Positions 9,021 to 19,219 are shown, counted from the first letter of the stretch. The stretch: 64,000 bases of DNA from Namhaeicola litoreus (GCF_042679565.1 NZ_JBHTMY010000003.1:1-64000); one strand, 5' to 3'. Program-made: numbers and translations. Notes: generated by a model not told the origin, from the letters alone.

Positions 9021-10235
9021 ATGCGAGCCTATTCTATGAAACATATCTTATTATTATGTGCAGCAATTTTGCTGATAGATATACTCGCCTTTTATTGGTT
9101 AAAATCAATTACAAATTTGATTAGCAATGACACGCTGAAAACAGTCATCCATATCTTGTTTTGGTTTTTTACATTTGGTTTAATCACATCCATCATTGTT
9201 TTAAAAGTTCGATTAGATGGAATCCATCCAATTAGAAAACATTTGCTTATCACTTCACTATACGGCTTAACGGTCTCTTCATTTATTCCCAAAATATTTT
9301 TTGTACTCGTCATTTCGATCTTATTTTTTTCAAACTATGCCTTCTCTGAAAATGAATCGCTTGTTGTCATCCCCATCGTTGGTTTGTTTTCAGGGTTTTT
9401 GCCCTTTTTTGTTATTCTCTATGCGGTTTTTCATGCGGTGCATCAATTTAAAATACACAAGACAAAGGTGAAATGTGCAAAATTACCGGATGCTTTGAAA
9501 GGGATAAAGATCGTACAGATCTCAGATATACACTTGGGCAGTTTTAATTATAGGTACCAGGTATTGGAAAAGGCCATTGATATGATCAATCATTTAAAAC
9601 CTGATTTTATTTTTTTTACCGGAGATATGGTAAACAATTATGCATGGGAGTTAAAAGGTTGGGATAGAGTTTTCCAACCCCTTGAGGCAAAGTATGGTAA
9701 ATATGCTGTTTTAGGAAATCATGATTATGGTGATTACAGTAAATGGAAGAACAATAAAGCTAAAATGCAAAATTTTACTTCGATAAAGTATTTTTTTAAA
9801 AAGATCAACTTTAAGCTTTTGCTAAATGAATCTGTTGTTTTTTCAAAGGAGGAGGAAAAATTGGCGATCATCGGAGTGGAAAACTGGGGAAACCCTCCAT
9901 TCAAACAATATGGAAAACTAGATCTAGCCTTAGAAGGAGTCGAGGATATTCCCTTTAAAATATTATTGTCGCATGATCCAACCCATTGGGAAGAAGAAGT
10001 TGTAGGTCATACTGATATTTCGCTCACACTTTCCGGTCATACACATGGCATGCAGGCTGGGATCAATTTAAAAAATAAAAAATGGAGTCCGATAAAATAT
10101 AAATACAAACAATGGGCAGGTCTCCATAAAATTGGAAATCAGTATTTGTATGTGAATCGTGGTCTGGGATGGCTCGGTTTTCCGGGACGTTTAGGTATGC
10201 GACCCGAAATCACATTCATAGAACTTAGTAATTAA
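9021..10235 (+). CDS. Membrane-anchored metallophosphoesterase
   Basis: 404 residues: about four N-terminal membrane segments (residues 5-140) followed by a calcineurin-like phosphoesterase domain. All metal-binding blocks are present: ISDIHLG (DxH), FTGDMV (GD), GNHDYGD (GNHD), LSHDPTHW and LSGHTHGMQAG (GHxH). It follows the CDP-alcohol phosphatidyltransferase by 8 bases, so a role in phospholipid or lipid-phosphate metabolism is a reasonable inference. YaeI/UDP-diacylglucosamine-hydrolase-like enzymes share this fold. Confidence 0.9.
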   Translation: MRAYSMKHILLLCAAILLIDILAFYWLKSITNLISNDTLKTVIHILFWFFTFGLITSIIVLKVRLDGIHPIRKHLLITSLYGLTVSSFIPKIFFVLVISILFFSNYAFSENESLVVIPIVGLFSGFLPFFVILYAVFHAVHQFKIHKTKVKCAKLPDALKGIKIVQISDIHLGSFNYRYQVLEKAIDMINHLKPDFIFFTGDMVNNYAWELKGWDRVFQPLEAKYGKYAVLGNHDYGDYSKWKNNKAKMQNFTSIKYFFKKINFKLLLNESVVFSKEEEKLAIIGVENWGNPPFKQYGKLDLALEGVEDIPFKILLSHDPTHWEEEVVGHTDISLTLSGHTHGMQAGINLKNKKWSPIKYKYKQWAGLHKIGNQYLYVNRGLGWLGFPGRLGMRPEITFIELSN

Positions 10236-10247
10236 GGATCTTTTAAA

Positions 10248-10376
10248 ATGACAATAGGTGTCGCCAAATTCTTGATGATAGCGATCTATTTTTACAAAAA
10301 AATAGGTAATAATGACAAATATGTTAGAACAGTTAGAGCTGTCCGTCAAGTTAGAAGAACTAAAAAACAACAGTAA
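10248..10376 (+). CDS. Possible small basic protein (42 aa)
   Basis: ATG at 10248 opens a 42-codon frame lying between two convergent genes. The product has a short hydrophobic start and a strongly basic tail (VRAVRQVRRTKKQQ). It starts 13 bases after the metallophosphoesterase stop. A second small frame (10312-10419, 35 codons) overlaps it in another frame, so at most one is likely real. No homology can be claimed. Confidence 0.25.
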   Translation: MTIGVAKFLMIAIYFYKKIGNNDKYVRTVRAVRQVRRTKKQQ

Positions 10377-10417
10377 TCTGCATCAATATGTGGTTGTAGA
10401 CTTAGAGTACGTAAAAT

Positions 10418-10447
10418 AAAAAAGGAAGGCAATGGCCTTCCTTTTTT
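10418..10447. terminator. Bidirectional intrinsic terminator
   Basis: Stem AAAAAGGAAGGC / GCCTTCCTTTTT with an AATG loop. It lies between the plus-strand metallophosphoesterase and minus-strand gltD and has A- and T-runs on both sides, so it can serve both. Confidence 0.85.
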
Positions 10448-10457
10448 AAAGTTTATC

Positions 10458-11915
10458 TCAAATATTGGGCAGGTCTCCAACACCTTTTGTCATTAACTGA
10501 CTTTCACCCATCAAGTAAAGATCTACCTCTTTGGCAGCTTCTCTCCCTTCATTGATCGCCCATACGATCAGTGATTGTCCTCTTCTCATATCACCGGCAG
10601 CAAAAACATTAGGGATGTTTGTTTGATAATTATGGGTTTTGAAATTTGTTCTTTCATCTAATTTTAATCCTAATTGTTCACTCAGCGTATTTTCAGGACC
10701 TGTAAATCCTAAAGCCAGTAAAACGAGATCACAGGGCCATATTTTTTCTGTACCTTCAACTTCGATCAATTCCGGACGTTTTCCTGGTTTTAGTTTCCAT
10801 TCAACCTGAACCGTTTTAACACCTGTCAATTCATTCTTTTCATTTGTGATAAATTCTTTGGTATTGATTAACCAATTTCTATCACAGCCTTCCTCGTGTG
10901 AACTGGATGTTTTTAATTGAAGTGGCCAATAGGGCCAAGGGGTAGTTTCACTTCTTCCTAAAGGCGGCTTTGGCATAATTTCAAAGTTGGTGACAGATAG
11001 TGCTCCATGCCTATTTGAAGTGCCAATACAATCAGATCCGGTATCTCCACCACCAATAACAATCACATTTTTACCTGTAGCCATTACTTGTTCACCATCC
11101 AAAGGCTTGCCAAATAATACTTTGGTCTGTTGCGTTAAGAAATCCATGGCTTGAACTACACCTTTCGTTCCTTCCTTAATTCCAGGTAATGTTCTTCTCT
11201 GGGTTGCGCCACCACATAACACAACAGCATCAAATTCTTTGAGTTTTTCTACAGTGTAGTTTACACCTACATGGGCATTGCAAACAAATTCTATTCCCTC
11301 TTCCTTGAGTATGTCTATTCTTCTGTCTATAATTTCTTTTTCTAGTTTAAAATTAGGGATACCATAGCGCAAAAGTCCGCCAACTTCATCATCTCTTTCT
11401 AAAACTGTCACCCAATGACCTGCACGATTGAGCTGTTGTGCTGCAGCCAATCCTGCCGGACCGGAACCAACTACGGCTACCCTTTTTTCCGTTCTGTTTA
11501 TTGGAGGCTCAGCTACAATCCATCCTTCTTTAAAACCTCTCTCAACAATGTTTTTTTCAATATTCTCAATTGAAACGGGATTGGTTATAATGCCCAAAAC
11601 ACACGATTTTTCACAAGGAGCAGGACAAAGTCTTCCCGTAAATTCAGGAAAATTATTGGTGGAATGAAGGATGGTTAAAGCTTTCTTCCATTCACCTTTA
11701 TAAACCATTTCGTTGAAATCAGGAATGAGATTCCCTAGCGGACAACCACTATGACAAAATGGTATACCGCAATCCATACAGCGAGAACCTTGTTTTTGTA
11801 AATCTTCTTCAGATAGAGAAACAGTAAATTCTTTATAATTTCTTAAGCGCTTTTTAACCTCGATATTCTTTTCATCCGTTCGAGGATACTCCATAAATCC
11901 AGTTACTTTTCCCAT
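10458..11915 (-). CDS. gltD: Glutamate synthase small subunit (NADPH GOGAT beta)
   Basis: 485 residues. The N-terminal domain has the two Cys clusters of the GltD-type iron-sulfur region (C46, C49, C54, C58, and C97, C101, C105). An FAD motif follows (VVGSGPAGLAAAQQL, then VGGLLRYGIP), then an NADPH motif (VIVIGGGDTGSDCIG) and a C-terminal FAD block (VFAAGDMRRGQSL). It passes electrons from NADPH to the large subunit for glutamate formation from glutamine and 2-oxoglutarate. Only three bases separate it from gltB, so the two form an operon. Confidence 0.97.
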   Translation of the reverse strand: MGKVTGFMEYPRTDEKNIEVKKRLRNYKEFTVSLSEEDLQKQGSRCMDCGIPFCHSGCPLGNLIPDFNEMVYKGEWKKALTILHSTNNFPEFTGRLCPAPCEKSCVLGIITNPVSIENIEKNIVERGFKEGWIVAEPPINRTEKRVAVVGSGPAGLAAAQQLNRAGHWVTVLERDDEVGGLLRYGIPNFKLEKEIIDRRIDILKEEGIEFVCNAHVGVNYTVEKLKEFDAVVLCGGATQRRTLPGIKEGTKGVVQAMDFLTQQTKVLFGKPLDGEQVMATGKNVIVIGGGDTGSDCIGTSNRHGALSVTNFEIMPKPPLGRSETTPWPYWPLQLKTSSSHEEGCDRNWLINTKEFITNEKNELTGVKTVQVEWKLKPGKRPELIEVEGTEKIWPCDLVLLALGFTGPENTLSEQLGLKLDERTNFKTHNYQTNIPNVFAAGDMRRGQSLIVWAINEGREAAKEVDLYLMGESQLMTKGVGDLPNI

Positions 11916-11918
11916 GTA

Positions 11919-14900
11919 TTACGCTGTTGTTAATTGTTCGTTTTCCAATTTTTCCTTTGCTATTCTCGCCAATGCTTTTTTGTATTCAGTTGGCATTACT
12001 TTTATGATATGTTTTATTTCATTTTCCCAATGGCTCAAAATATGATGTGCTTTTTCTGAACTGGTATAGTCGTAATGTTTTCTGATCAAATTTTGAAGCT
12101 CAAAATGGTCGCTTTCATCTAAGTTTTCAAATTCAACCATTTCCATGTTACAAAGTCCGTTGCGGAATTTACTTTCAGGATCATACACATAGGCAACACC
12201 GCCACTCATTCCAGCGGCAAAATTTCTTCCTGTTTTTCCAAGGACAACAACTTTACCACCTGTCATATATTCACATCCGTGATCTCCAACTCCCTCTACA
12301 ATGGCTGTAATTCCAGAGTTTCTTACACAGAAACGTTCTCCAGCGATACCATTTATATAAGCTTCACCTTTTACTCCGCCATAAAAACAAACGTTTCCAA
12401 CTATAATATTCTCTTCTGCTTTAAAATCTGCAGCTTCTGGTTTTTTAACAATAATTTTTGCTCCTGATAAGCCCTTTCCTAAGTAGTCATTTGTATTTCC
12501 CTCAATGGTCATGGTCAATCCATTCGTTGCAAATGCACCAAAGCTTTGACCTGCAGATCCTTTAAAATTTAAATTCAGGGTGTCTTGTGGTAAGCCAAAG
12601 GCACCATATATTTTTGAAATTTCATTACTCACAATGGCGCCAACAGAGCGATTTGTATTAAAGATAGGGTAAGATAAATCCATCTTTTCCTTTCTGTAAA
12701 TTGCGGGGTGCGCATCTTTTATAATTTCAAAATCTAATGCATGCTCCAAATCGTGTGATTGAGATTCTGTATTGTGTTTGATCTTGTCTTTATAGCCCTC
12801 TGTTTGATATAATATTTTAGAAAGATCCAAGCCTTCGGCTTTGAAATGCTCAATAGCACGGTTGACATTGATTTTTTGAGATTGACCCACCATTTCTTCT
12901 ATGGTTCTAAAACCTAGCTGAGCCATGATCTGTCTCAATTCTTCTGCAACGAAATACATAAAATTAATGACGTGTTCCGGTGTTCCTTTAAAGTTTTTGC
13001 GCAATTCAGGATCTTGTGTTGCAATACCTACAGGGCAAGTGTTGAGATGGCACTTTCTCATCATAATGCAACCCGAAGCTACCAAAGGCGCAGTGGCAAA
13101 GCCAAACTCCTCGGCGCCTAACAGACAAGCAATGGCAACATCTCTTCCTGTTTTCAACTGGCCGTCACATTCTAACACCACCCGGCTTCTTAAATTGTTG
13201 AGAACCAAAGTTTGTTGTGCTTCAGCTACACCTAATTCCCAAGGCAGACCTGCATGTTTTAGCGAGGTAAGTGGTGATGCACCTGTTCCACCGTCGAAAC
13301 CGGAAATTAAAATCACATCTGCCTTCGCTTTAGCTACGCCTGCAGCAATTGTACCTACGCCAACTTCAGAGACTAATTTGACATTGATCCTAGCTTCCCT
13401 GTTGGCATTTTTTAAATCGAAAATTAACTGAGAAAGATCTTCAATAGAATAAATATCGTGATGTGGCGGTGGAGAAATCAAACCTACATAAGGCGTTGAA
13501 TTTCTTACTTGCGCGATCCAAGGATATACTTTTTCTCCCGGTAGCTGTCCTCCTTCACCGGGTTTAGCTCCTTGAGCCATTTTTATTTGAATTTCTCTGG
13601 CATTGGTCAAATAGTTGCTCGTTACGCCAAATCGGCCTGAAGCAACCTGCTTGATGGCACTATTCCTACTATCTCCATTGATGTCTTTTATAAACCTGTT
13701 CTGGTCTTCACCACCCTCACCAGAGTTGCTTTTTCCACCAATTCTGTTCATGGCGATGGCAAGATTTTCATGGGCCTCTTTGGATATAGATCCATAAGAC
13801 ATAGCCCCTGTTTTGAACCGCTTGACGATATCCGTCCATGGTTCAACTTCATCTAGAGGAATTGGGTCCAAATTTTGAAATTCGAACATTCCTCTTAAAG
13901 TCATTAAATGCTTGGTTTGATCATTGATGTAATTGGCATAAGTTTGATAACTATCAAAACTATTAGTTCGCACAGCTTGTTGCAATTTTGCTACCGTTGT
14001 AGGATTGAACATATGCTGTTCGCCATTTCTTCTCCAGCGGTAATCCCCTCCAATTTCTATGTCTAGTTCTCCGGAAATCTGATGTCCGAAATAGGCGTTT
14101 TTATGGCGCTTTGAAATTTCTCTTTCCAGTTCATAGAGACCAATGCCTTCAATTCTCGTAGGTGTATAAGGAAAATATTTCTCTACAAAGTGGGCATTTA
14201 ACCCGAGGATTTCAAAAATTTGAGAAGCGCGGTAAGAGTGTAAGGTTGAAATACCTATTTTATTCATTATTTTCAGCACACCTTTACCAACGGCTTTGTT
14301 GAAATTTTCTACTGCTTTTTCTGATTCTATATCTGTTAACTCGCCCAGCCTAACCTTTTCACGAATGATTTCATTGACCATGTATGGATTGATCGCACTA
14401 GCACCATAGCCAAAAAGGGTAGCAAAATGATGTGGTTCCCTAGGTTCTGCAGATTCTATTACAATCCCGAATTTTGATCTTTTCTGTAACTTGTTTAACG
14501 TATGATGTAAATAAGAACAGGCCAATAAGGCGGGGATTGGTCCGTTGGCTTTGTCTGCACCTCGGTCTGAAAGAATGATGATATTACATCCGTTATCTAC
14601 TGCCTGTGCGGCTTTCTTTATCATGACCTCCAAAGCCTTTTCCAGAGCATTTAAACCTCTCTTGATATCATAAAGGATAGGGATAACTTCTGCTTTAAAG
14701 CCTGATATGTTGATATTCTTAATTTTGTCCAGATCGTCGTTAGAAATTACCGGATTTTGAATTTTTAATTTTTTACAATTCTCCGGTAGAATTTTAAAAA
14801 TGTTGCGATCTTGACCAATGGCTAGGCTGATATCAGTAATTATTTCCTCTCGTATTCCGTCTAATGGTGGATTCGTAACCTGAGCGAATAGTTGTTTGAA

Positions 14901-16439
14901 GTAATTGTATAAAAGTTGGGGTCTGTTTGAAAGGACAGCCAGCGGTGTATCGGTTCCCATAGAACCAATGGCTTCGTAACCTTTTTTGGCCATCGGCATG
15001 ATAATGGTGTCTAAATCTTCTTGTGTATACCCAAACATTTGTAACCTTTTACTGATCGGTGTAGGTTCTATTGGACACTGGTTTCCGGTATAAGGCACTT
15101 TTGCAAGGGGCAACAAGTTTTCATCAATCCATTTTCTATATGGATTTTTTGACGAAATAGCGGTTTTAATTTCCTGATCTTCAATGATACGCCCCTCAAC
15201 CATATCTACCAAAAACATTTTGCCGGGCTCCAATCTACCGTGTTTCACCACGTCTTCGGGTTTGATGTCAAGCACACCAATCTCAGAAGACATAATCACA
15301 TAACCACTTTTGGTCAAGGTATACCTCGAAGGCCTAAGTCCGTTTCTATCTAAAAGCGCTCCAATATATTTTCCATCAGTAAAGGGTACAGAAGCAGGTC
15401 CGTCCCATGGTTCCATGATACAAGCATTATACTCATAAAAAGCCTTTTTATCGTCCGACATCATATTGTCTTTTTCCCATGCCTCGGGCACTAACATCAT
15501 CATCACTTCCGGTAAGGTTCTACCTGTCATCAACAACAATTCAACCACCATATCCATAGAGGCAGAGTCAGACTTTCCTTCTACAATAATTGGAAAAAGT
15601 TCTTCTGTAAAATCAGCAAAAACTTCATTTTCCATTAATTCTTGTCGGGCTCTCATACGGCTGACATTTCCTCTTAGTGTATTGATCTCTCCGTTGTGAC
15701 ACATGAAACGGAAAGGTTGGGCAAGGTCCCAAGAGGGCGCAGTATTGGTGGAAAATCTTTGGTGTACCAAGGCAAGCTTAGTGACAAGCGTAGGGTTAGA
15801 AAGATCCAGGTAGTAATTTCTAATATCTTCAGGGATGAGTAAGCCTTTGTATATAAGGGTCGTCGTAGAAAAGCTTGGAATATAAAATAACTTACTTTCT
15901 TTTAGTTTGGATTGATAGATTTGGTTTTCGGCAATTTTTCTGGCGGCATATACTTTAGCCATAAAAACAGCGTCTTGTTGTTCAGTGAACTCCTTACCGA
16001 CAAAAATTTGTTTGACTGTAGGCTCTGTCCTTTTCGCGATTTCTCCTAAATGCTTAGAATCAACCGGAACATTGCGCCAGCCTAAAATAGGAAGACCTTG
16101 CCTTTTGATTTCGCGCTCAAGTATATCAATACAAAATTTACTTTGGTTGACAGAATTAGGTAAAAACAGCATACCAACGGCATACTCACCGGGTTCTGGT
16201 AAATCAAAAGAGCAATCTTTTTTAAAGAATTCATGAGGGATATCTATCAATATTCCGGCACCATCTCCGGTTTTCCCGTCAGCACTAACGGCACCTCGAT
16301 GTTCAAGTTTAATAAGTATCTCGAGTGCATCGTGAATAATTTTATTGGTTTTCTCACCATTCAGGCTACAAATAAATCCTGCTCCACAATTATCATGTTC
16401 AAATTCGGGCGAATAAAGCCCTTGTTTTACGTACGTCAT
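11919..16439 (-). CDS. gltB: Glutamate synthase large subunit (GOGAT alpha)
   Basis: 1506 residues, the normal size. The N-terminal class II glutaminase domain begins after a short propeptide, with the nucleophile at C18 in the block DNCGAGFI. A central domain and an FMN-binding TIM barrel follow (GAKPGEGGQLPG, ISGFDGGTGASPL), then the 3Fe-4S cluster ligands in CIMMRKCHLNTCPVG, and a C-terminal beta-helix domain rich in Gly (GGVKGEAYINGIAGERF). It hydrolyses glutamine, channels ammonia and makes glutamate. Together with gltD this is the NADPH-dependent bacterial type. The 250 bases upstream are AT-rich, with a possible -7 box at 16457-16464 on this strand. Confidence 0.98.
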   Translation of the reverse strand: MTYVKQGLYSPEFEHDNCGAGFICSLNGEKTNKIIHDALEILIKLEHRGAVSADGKTGDGAGILIDIPHEFFKKDCSFDLPEPGEYAVGMLFLPNSVNQSKFCIDILEREIKRQGLPILGWRNVPVDSKHLGEIAKRTEPTVKQIFVGKEFTEQQDAVFMAKVYAARKIAENQIYQSKLKESKLFYIPSFSTTTLIYKGLLIPEDIRNYYLDLSNPTLVTKLALVHQRFSTNTAPSWDLAQPFRFMCHNGEINTLRGNVSRMRARQELMENEVFADFTEELFPIIVEGKSDSASMDMVVELLLMTGRTLPEVMMMLVPEAWEKDNMMSDDKKAFYEYNACIMEPWDGPASVPFTDGKYIGALLDRNGLRPSRYTLTKSGYVIMSSEIGVLDIKPEDVVKHGRLEPGKMFLVDMVEGRIIEDQEIKTAISSKNPYRKWIDENLLPLAKVPYTGNQCPIEPTPISKRLQMFGYTQEDLDTIIMPMAKKGYEAIGSMGTDTPLAVLSNRPQLLYNYFKQLFAQVTNPPLDGIREEIITDISLAIGQDRNIFKILPENCKKLKIQNPVISNDDLDKIKNINISGFKAEVIPILYDIKRGLNALEKALEVMIKKAAQAVDNGCNIIILSDRGADKANGPIPALLACSYLHHTLNKLQKRSKFGIVIESAEPREPHHFATLFGYGASAINPYMVNEIIREKVRLGELTDIESEKAVENFNKAVGKGVLKIMNKIGISTLHSYRASQIFEILGLNAHFVEKYFPYTPTRIEGIGLYELEREISKRHKNAYFGHQISGELDIEIGGDYRWRRNGEQHMFNPTTVAKLQQAVRTNSFDSYQTYANYINDQTKHLMTLRGMFEFQNLDPIPLDEVEPWTDIVKRFKTGAMSYGSISKEAHENLAIAMNRIGGKSNSGEGGEDQNRFIKDINGDSRNSAIKQVASGRFGVTSNYLTNAREIQIKMAQGAKPGEGGQLPGEKVYPWIAQVRNSTPYVGLISPPPHHDIYSIEDLSQLIFDLKNANREARINVKLVSEVGVGTIAAGVAKAKADVILISGFDGGTGASPLTSLKHAGLPWELGVAEAQQTLVLNNLRSRVVLECDGQLKTGRDVAIACLLGAEEFGFATAPLVASGCIMMRKCHLNTCPVGIATQDPELRKNFKGTPEHVINFMYFVAEELRQIMAQLGFRTIEEMVGQSQKINVNRAIEHFKAEGLDLSKILYQTEGYKDKIKHNTESQSHDLEHALDFEIIKDAHPAIYRKEKMDLSYPIFNTNRSVGAIVSNEISKIYGAFGLPQDTLNLNFKGSAGQSFGAFATNGLTMTIEGNTNDYLGKGLSGAKIIVKKPEAADFKAEENIIVGNVCFYGGVKGEAYINGIAGERFCVRNSGITAIVEGVGDHGCEYMTGGKVVVLGKTGRNFAAGMSGGVAYVYDPESKFRNGLCNMEMVEFENLDESDHFELQNLIRKHYDYTSSEKAHHILSHWENEIKHIIKVMPTEYKKALARIAKEKLENEQLTTA

Positions 16440-16697
16440 AAAATAAGTTATATCGACAAAAATATGTATATTGATAGAAATAATTTAACAAAAACTGTTA
16501 AAACAGGAAAGAAATATAAACTAAATAAAAATTATTTAATGATTTTGTATAATGTAAAATTTATGTTGCTATATATTGAATAATTATGATTTACAATTGT
16601 AGGTAAAATTGTTTTTGCTTGATTATGCACTTAACTTTAGTGAAAAAGTTGTTTAATTTTTATTTCAATGAATCGTTTTTGTTAAATTTATCAAACC

Positions 16698-16991
16698 TCA
16701 TTCGTAAAATCTAAGTTTATTCTTGATTTGGGTTAATTCGCTTTGCATTTCTTCCAGCCTCATCAATAGTTGATCAATGATGTCGATTCCCTCAAAATTA
16801 ACGCCCAAATCTTCGTGAAGTCTGATCATTTTTTCAATGCGTGATAAATGATCCATGCGAATGAACTCATTTTGATCAATTATTTCCATTTCTATCAGCC
16901 CATAATCTTTGAGATGATGAATAAAGGAAAATTCAATATGATAAAGTTCACAGAATTGTTCTACTGGTATAAAAGATTTTTTTTCCATCAT
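16698..16991 (-). CDS. cbpM: Chaperone modulator CbpM
   Basis: 97 residues with a MerR-like fold start (IPVEQFCELYHIEFSFIHHLKDYGLIE) and a C-terminal helical segment, the layout of CbpM, which binds the J domain of CbpA and inhibits it. Its start overlaps the stop of the DnaJ-type gene (ATGA, 16988-16991), the standard cbpA-cbpM arrangement. The context makes the assignment strong despite low sequence conservation. Confidence 0.85.
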   Translation of the reverse strand: MMEKKSFIPVEQFCELYHIEFSFIHHLKDYGLIEMEIIDQNEFIRMDHLSRIEKMIRLHEDLGVNFEGIDIIDQLLMRLEEMQSELTQIKNKLRFYE

Positions 16992-17884
16992 TTCCGCATT
17001 TTAGAAAGTTCTTCAAATAGTTCTTTTTCTTTGCTCGTTAAATTGGTTGGAATATCGATTTGATAGGTGAGGTATAAATCTCCAAATTGACCTTCCTTTT
17101 TATATATTGGAAAACCTTTGCCTTTCAATTTAACTTTGCTGTTGTTCTTGGTTTCGGGAGGTACTTTTAGTTTGACTTTTCCACCCAAGGTATCAACCGT
17201 AAGTTCTCCTCCTAAAATTGCGGTATATAATGGTAAATCGATTATTCTATGGAGGTCCTTGCCATCTCTTTTATAGATTGAATGATTTTCTATTTGGAAA
17301 GTGATATACAAATCGCCATTGGGTCCTCCATTGATTCCAGGACCACCGTGACCTTTTATTTTAATCGTTTGCCCATTTTCCACACCCGCAGGAATAGTAA
17401 GACGGATATTTTTTCCATTGACGGTTAATGTGCGTTTGTGAGAGGTGTAAACATCTTCTAATTCTAAGCGTAACTCAGCATTGAAATCTTGACCTCTGTA
17501 TTTTGCCTGTGCACTTTGAGATCTTCTTCCACCGCCAAACATCGATTCAAAAAAATCAGAAAAGTCTGCTTCAGAATAAGATTGACCACCAAAGTCTGAA
17601 TACTGTTGACGACCTCCTCGGGCTTGCTGCTGTTTTTTGGCCTGCTCGAATTGATCTGCGTGCTGCCAATCTTTTCCGTATTGATCATATTTCTTGCGTT
17701 TTTCGGGGTCACTCAATACTTCGTTGGCCTCATTAACCTGTTGAAACTTTTGTTTAGCATCCTGATTATTGGGATTCACATCAGGATGGTATTTTCGAGC
17801 GAGTTTTCGATAAGCCTTTTTAATCTCTTTGTCATCGGCATTTTTCGCGACACCCAAGACTTTGTAATAATCAATAAATTCCAT
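16988..17884 (-). CDS. cbpA: DnaJ C-terminal domain co-chaperone, CbpA-like
   Basis: 298 residues. J domain at residues 4-70 with the HPD motif (YHPDVNPNNQDAKQKF), then a Gly/Ser/Gln-rich linker with the SDFFESMFGG block, then two DnaJ C-terminal beta domains. The Cys-rich zinc-finger domain of DnaJ is absent, which marks the CbpA class. It stimulates DnaK ATPase and is held in check by the CbpM encoded downstream. The ATG is preceded by a TATATTTG box. Confidence 0.9.
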   Translation of the reverse strand: MEFIDYYKVLGVAKNADDKEIKKAYRKLARKYHPDVNPNNQDAKQKFQQVNEANEVLSDPEKRKKYDQYGKDWQHADQFEQAKKQQQARGGRQQYSDFGGQSYSEADFSDFFESMFGGGRRSQSAQAKYRGQDFNAELRLELEDVYTSHKRTLTVNGKNIRLTIPAGVENGQTIKIKGHGGPGINGGPNGDLYITFQIENHSIYKRDGKDLHRIIDLPLYTAILGGELTVDTLGGKVKLKVPPETKNNSKVKLKGKGFPIYKKEGQFGDLYLTYQIDIPTNLTSKEKELFEELSKMRK

Positions 17885-17905
17885 GGTATAGTTTGATAGC
17901 TACAC

Positions 17906-17913
17906 CAAATATA
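17906..17913 (-). promoter_or_regulatory. -7 promoter box for cbpA-cbpM
   Basis: TATATTTG on the minus strand fits the TAnnTTTG consensus of Bacteroidota promoters. It lies 22 bases before the cbpA ATG. No clear TTG element was found at the expected distance upstream. Confidence 0.55.
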
Positions 17914-17966
17914 ACGAACATAAAAGCGAAATAAAAGTGATTCTTAATGATTTCGATATAAACCAA

Positions 17967-17999
17967 TAAAAAAGCCTCCGGTAAGGGAGGCTTTAAATT
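17967..17999 (-). terminator. Intrinsic terminator after the acyl-CoA dehydrogenase gene
   Basis: Stem AAAGCCTCC / GGAGGCTTT with a loop of about five bases. Read on the minus strand it ends in a T-run, immediately after the stop of the acyl-CoA dehydrogenase gene. Confidence 0.8.
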
Positions 18000-18001
18000 T
18001 T

Positions 18002-19144
18002 TTAAGAATTTATAATAGATCTGGAAATGACAATTTTTTGAATTTCAGAGGTACCCTCGTATATCTGAGTAATCTTGGCATCCCTCATTAATCTTTCCAC
18101 ATGGTATTCTTTTACATAGCCATATCCACCATGGATTTGTACCGCTTCAACAGTAGCTTTCATAGCCATATCTGCACAGAATAACTTGGCCATAGCTCCG
18201 GATTGATCATAATTCATTTGCTGGTCTTTGTGCCAGGCAGCTTTTATGCATAGTAACCTGCCCAGTTCAATATCTGTAGCCATATCTGCCAGCTTAAAAG
18301 CAATGGCTTGATGTTGACTGATCTCTTTGCCAAAGGCTTTTCTCTGTTTGGAATAGGCTAAGGCTAATTCGTAAGCGCCTGAGGCAATTCCTAAAGCCTG
18401 CGAAGCGATACCAATTCTACCCCCAGCCAATGTTTTCATGGCAAATTTAAAACCGAAGCCATCCTCGCCGATACGGTTTTCTTTAGGCACTTTCACATTG
18501 TTAAACATTAAAGAATGCGTGTCAGAACCTCTAATCCCTAACTTGTTTTCTTTTAATCCGACCTCAAATCCTTCCATGCCTTTTTCAACAATAAGGGCAT
18601 TGATACCATAATGGCCTTTTTCAGGATATGTTTGAGCGATCACCAAATAAACCGACGCGCTGTTTCCATTCGTGATCCAGTTTTTCGTGCCGTTCAACAG
18701 ATAATGATCTCCCATATCAATTGCGGTTGTCTTTTGAGAAGTAGCATCAGAACCCGCTTCAGGCTCACTCAAACAAAAAGCCCCAATAATTTCTCCAGTC
18801 GCCAATGGAATGAGATATTTTTGTTTTTGAGCTTCTGTTCCAAAGTTTTCTAAACCCCAACAAACAAGAGAATTGTTGACAGACATTACGACCGAAGCAG
18901 ATGCGTCAATTTTCGAAATTTCCTCCATGGCAAGCACGTAAGAAACGGTATCCATTCCGCCTCCTCCATATTTAGGGTCTACCATCATTCCTAAAAAGCC
19001 CAATTCTCCCATCTTTTTTATGGCTTCTGCAGGAAACTGTTGCTTTTCATCTCTTTCAATAACACCGGGCAGTAACTCCGACTTTGCAAAATCGCGAGCA
19101 GCATCCCTTATCATGATTTGTTCTTCTGTTAAATTAAAATCCAT
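18002..19144 (-). CDS. Acyl-CoA dehydrogenase, short/medium chain
   Basis: 380 residues, full length for the family. It has the acyl-CoA dehydrogenase signatures FCLSEPEAGSDATSQKT (FAD and substrate binding) and QIHGGYGYVKEYHVERLMRDAKITQIYEGTSE in the C-terminal domain; in that segment the Glu of YEGTSE is the catalytic base position of short-chain and butyryl-CoA dehydrogenases. It oxidises acyl-CoA to trans-2-enoyl-CoA and passes electrons to ETF. It is transcribed alone, with its own promoter and terminator. Confidence 0.93.
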   Translation of the reverse strand: MDFNLTEEQIMIRDAARDFAKSELLPGVIERDEKQQFPAEAIKKMGELGFLGMMVDPKYGGGGMDTVSYVLAMEEISKIDASASVVMSVNNSLVCWGLENFGTEAQKQKYLIPLATGEIIGAFCLSEPEAGSDATSQKTTAIDMGDHYLLNGTKNWITNGNSASVYLVIAQTYPEKGHYGINALIVEKGMEGFEVGLKENKLGIRGSDTHSLMFNNVKVPKENRIGEDGFGFKFAMKTLAGGRIGIASQALGIASGAYELALAYSKQRKAFGKEISQHQAIAFKLADMATDIELGRLLCIKAAWHKDQQMNYDQSGAMAKLFCADMAMKATVEAVQIHGGYGYVKEYHVERLMRDAKITQIYEGTSEIQKIVISRSIINS

Positions 19145-19174
19145 AAGGCTAATTTTGTTTCGTTTTTATTTTCT

Positions 19175-19182
19175 CAAAGATA
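19175..19182 (-). promoter_or_regulatory. -7 promoter box for the acyl-CoA dehydrogenase gene
   Basis: TATCTTTG on the minus strand, an exact TAnnTTTG match, 30 bases before the ATG, in the divergent region shared with anmK. No convincing -33 TTG was seen. Confidence 0.55.
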
Positions 19183-19219
19183 CGGCTTTTAGAAAATCTA
19201 TTTGTAATTTTACTCCACC

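Noticed and set aside
10312..10419. 35-codon frame before the terminator at 10418
   Set aside because: Ends inside the terminator region and overlaps another small frame; no supporting signal.
12925..13431. 168-codon plus-strand open frame
   Set aside because: It is antisense to the strongly conserved glutamate synthase domain of gltB and has no family features.
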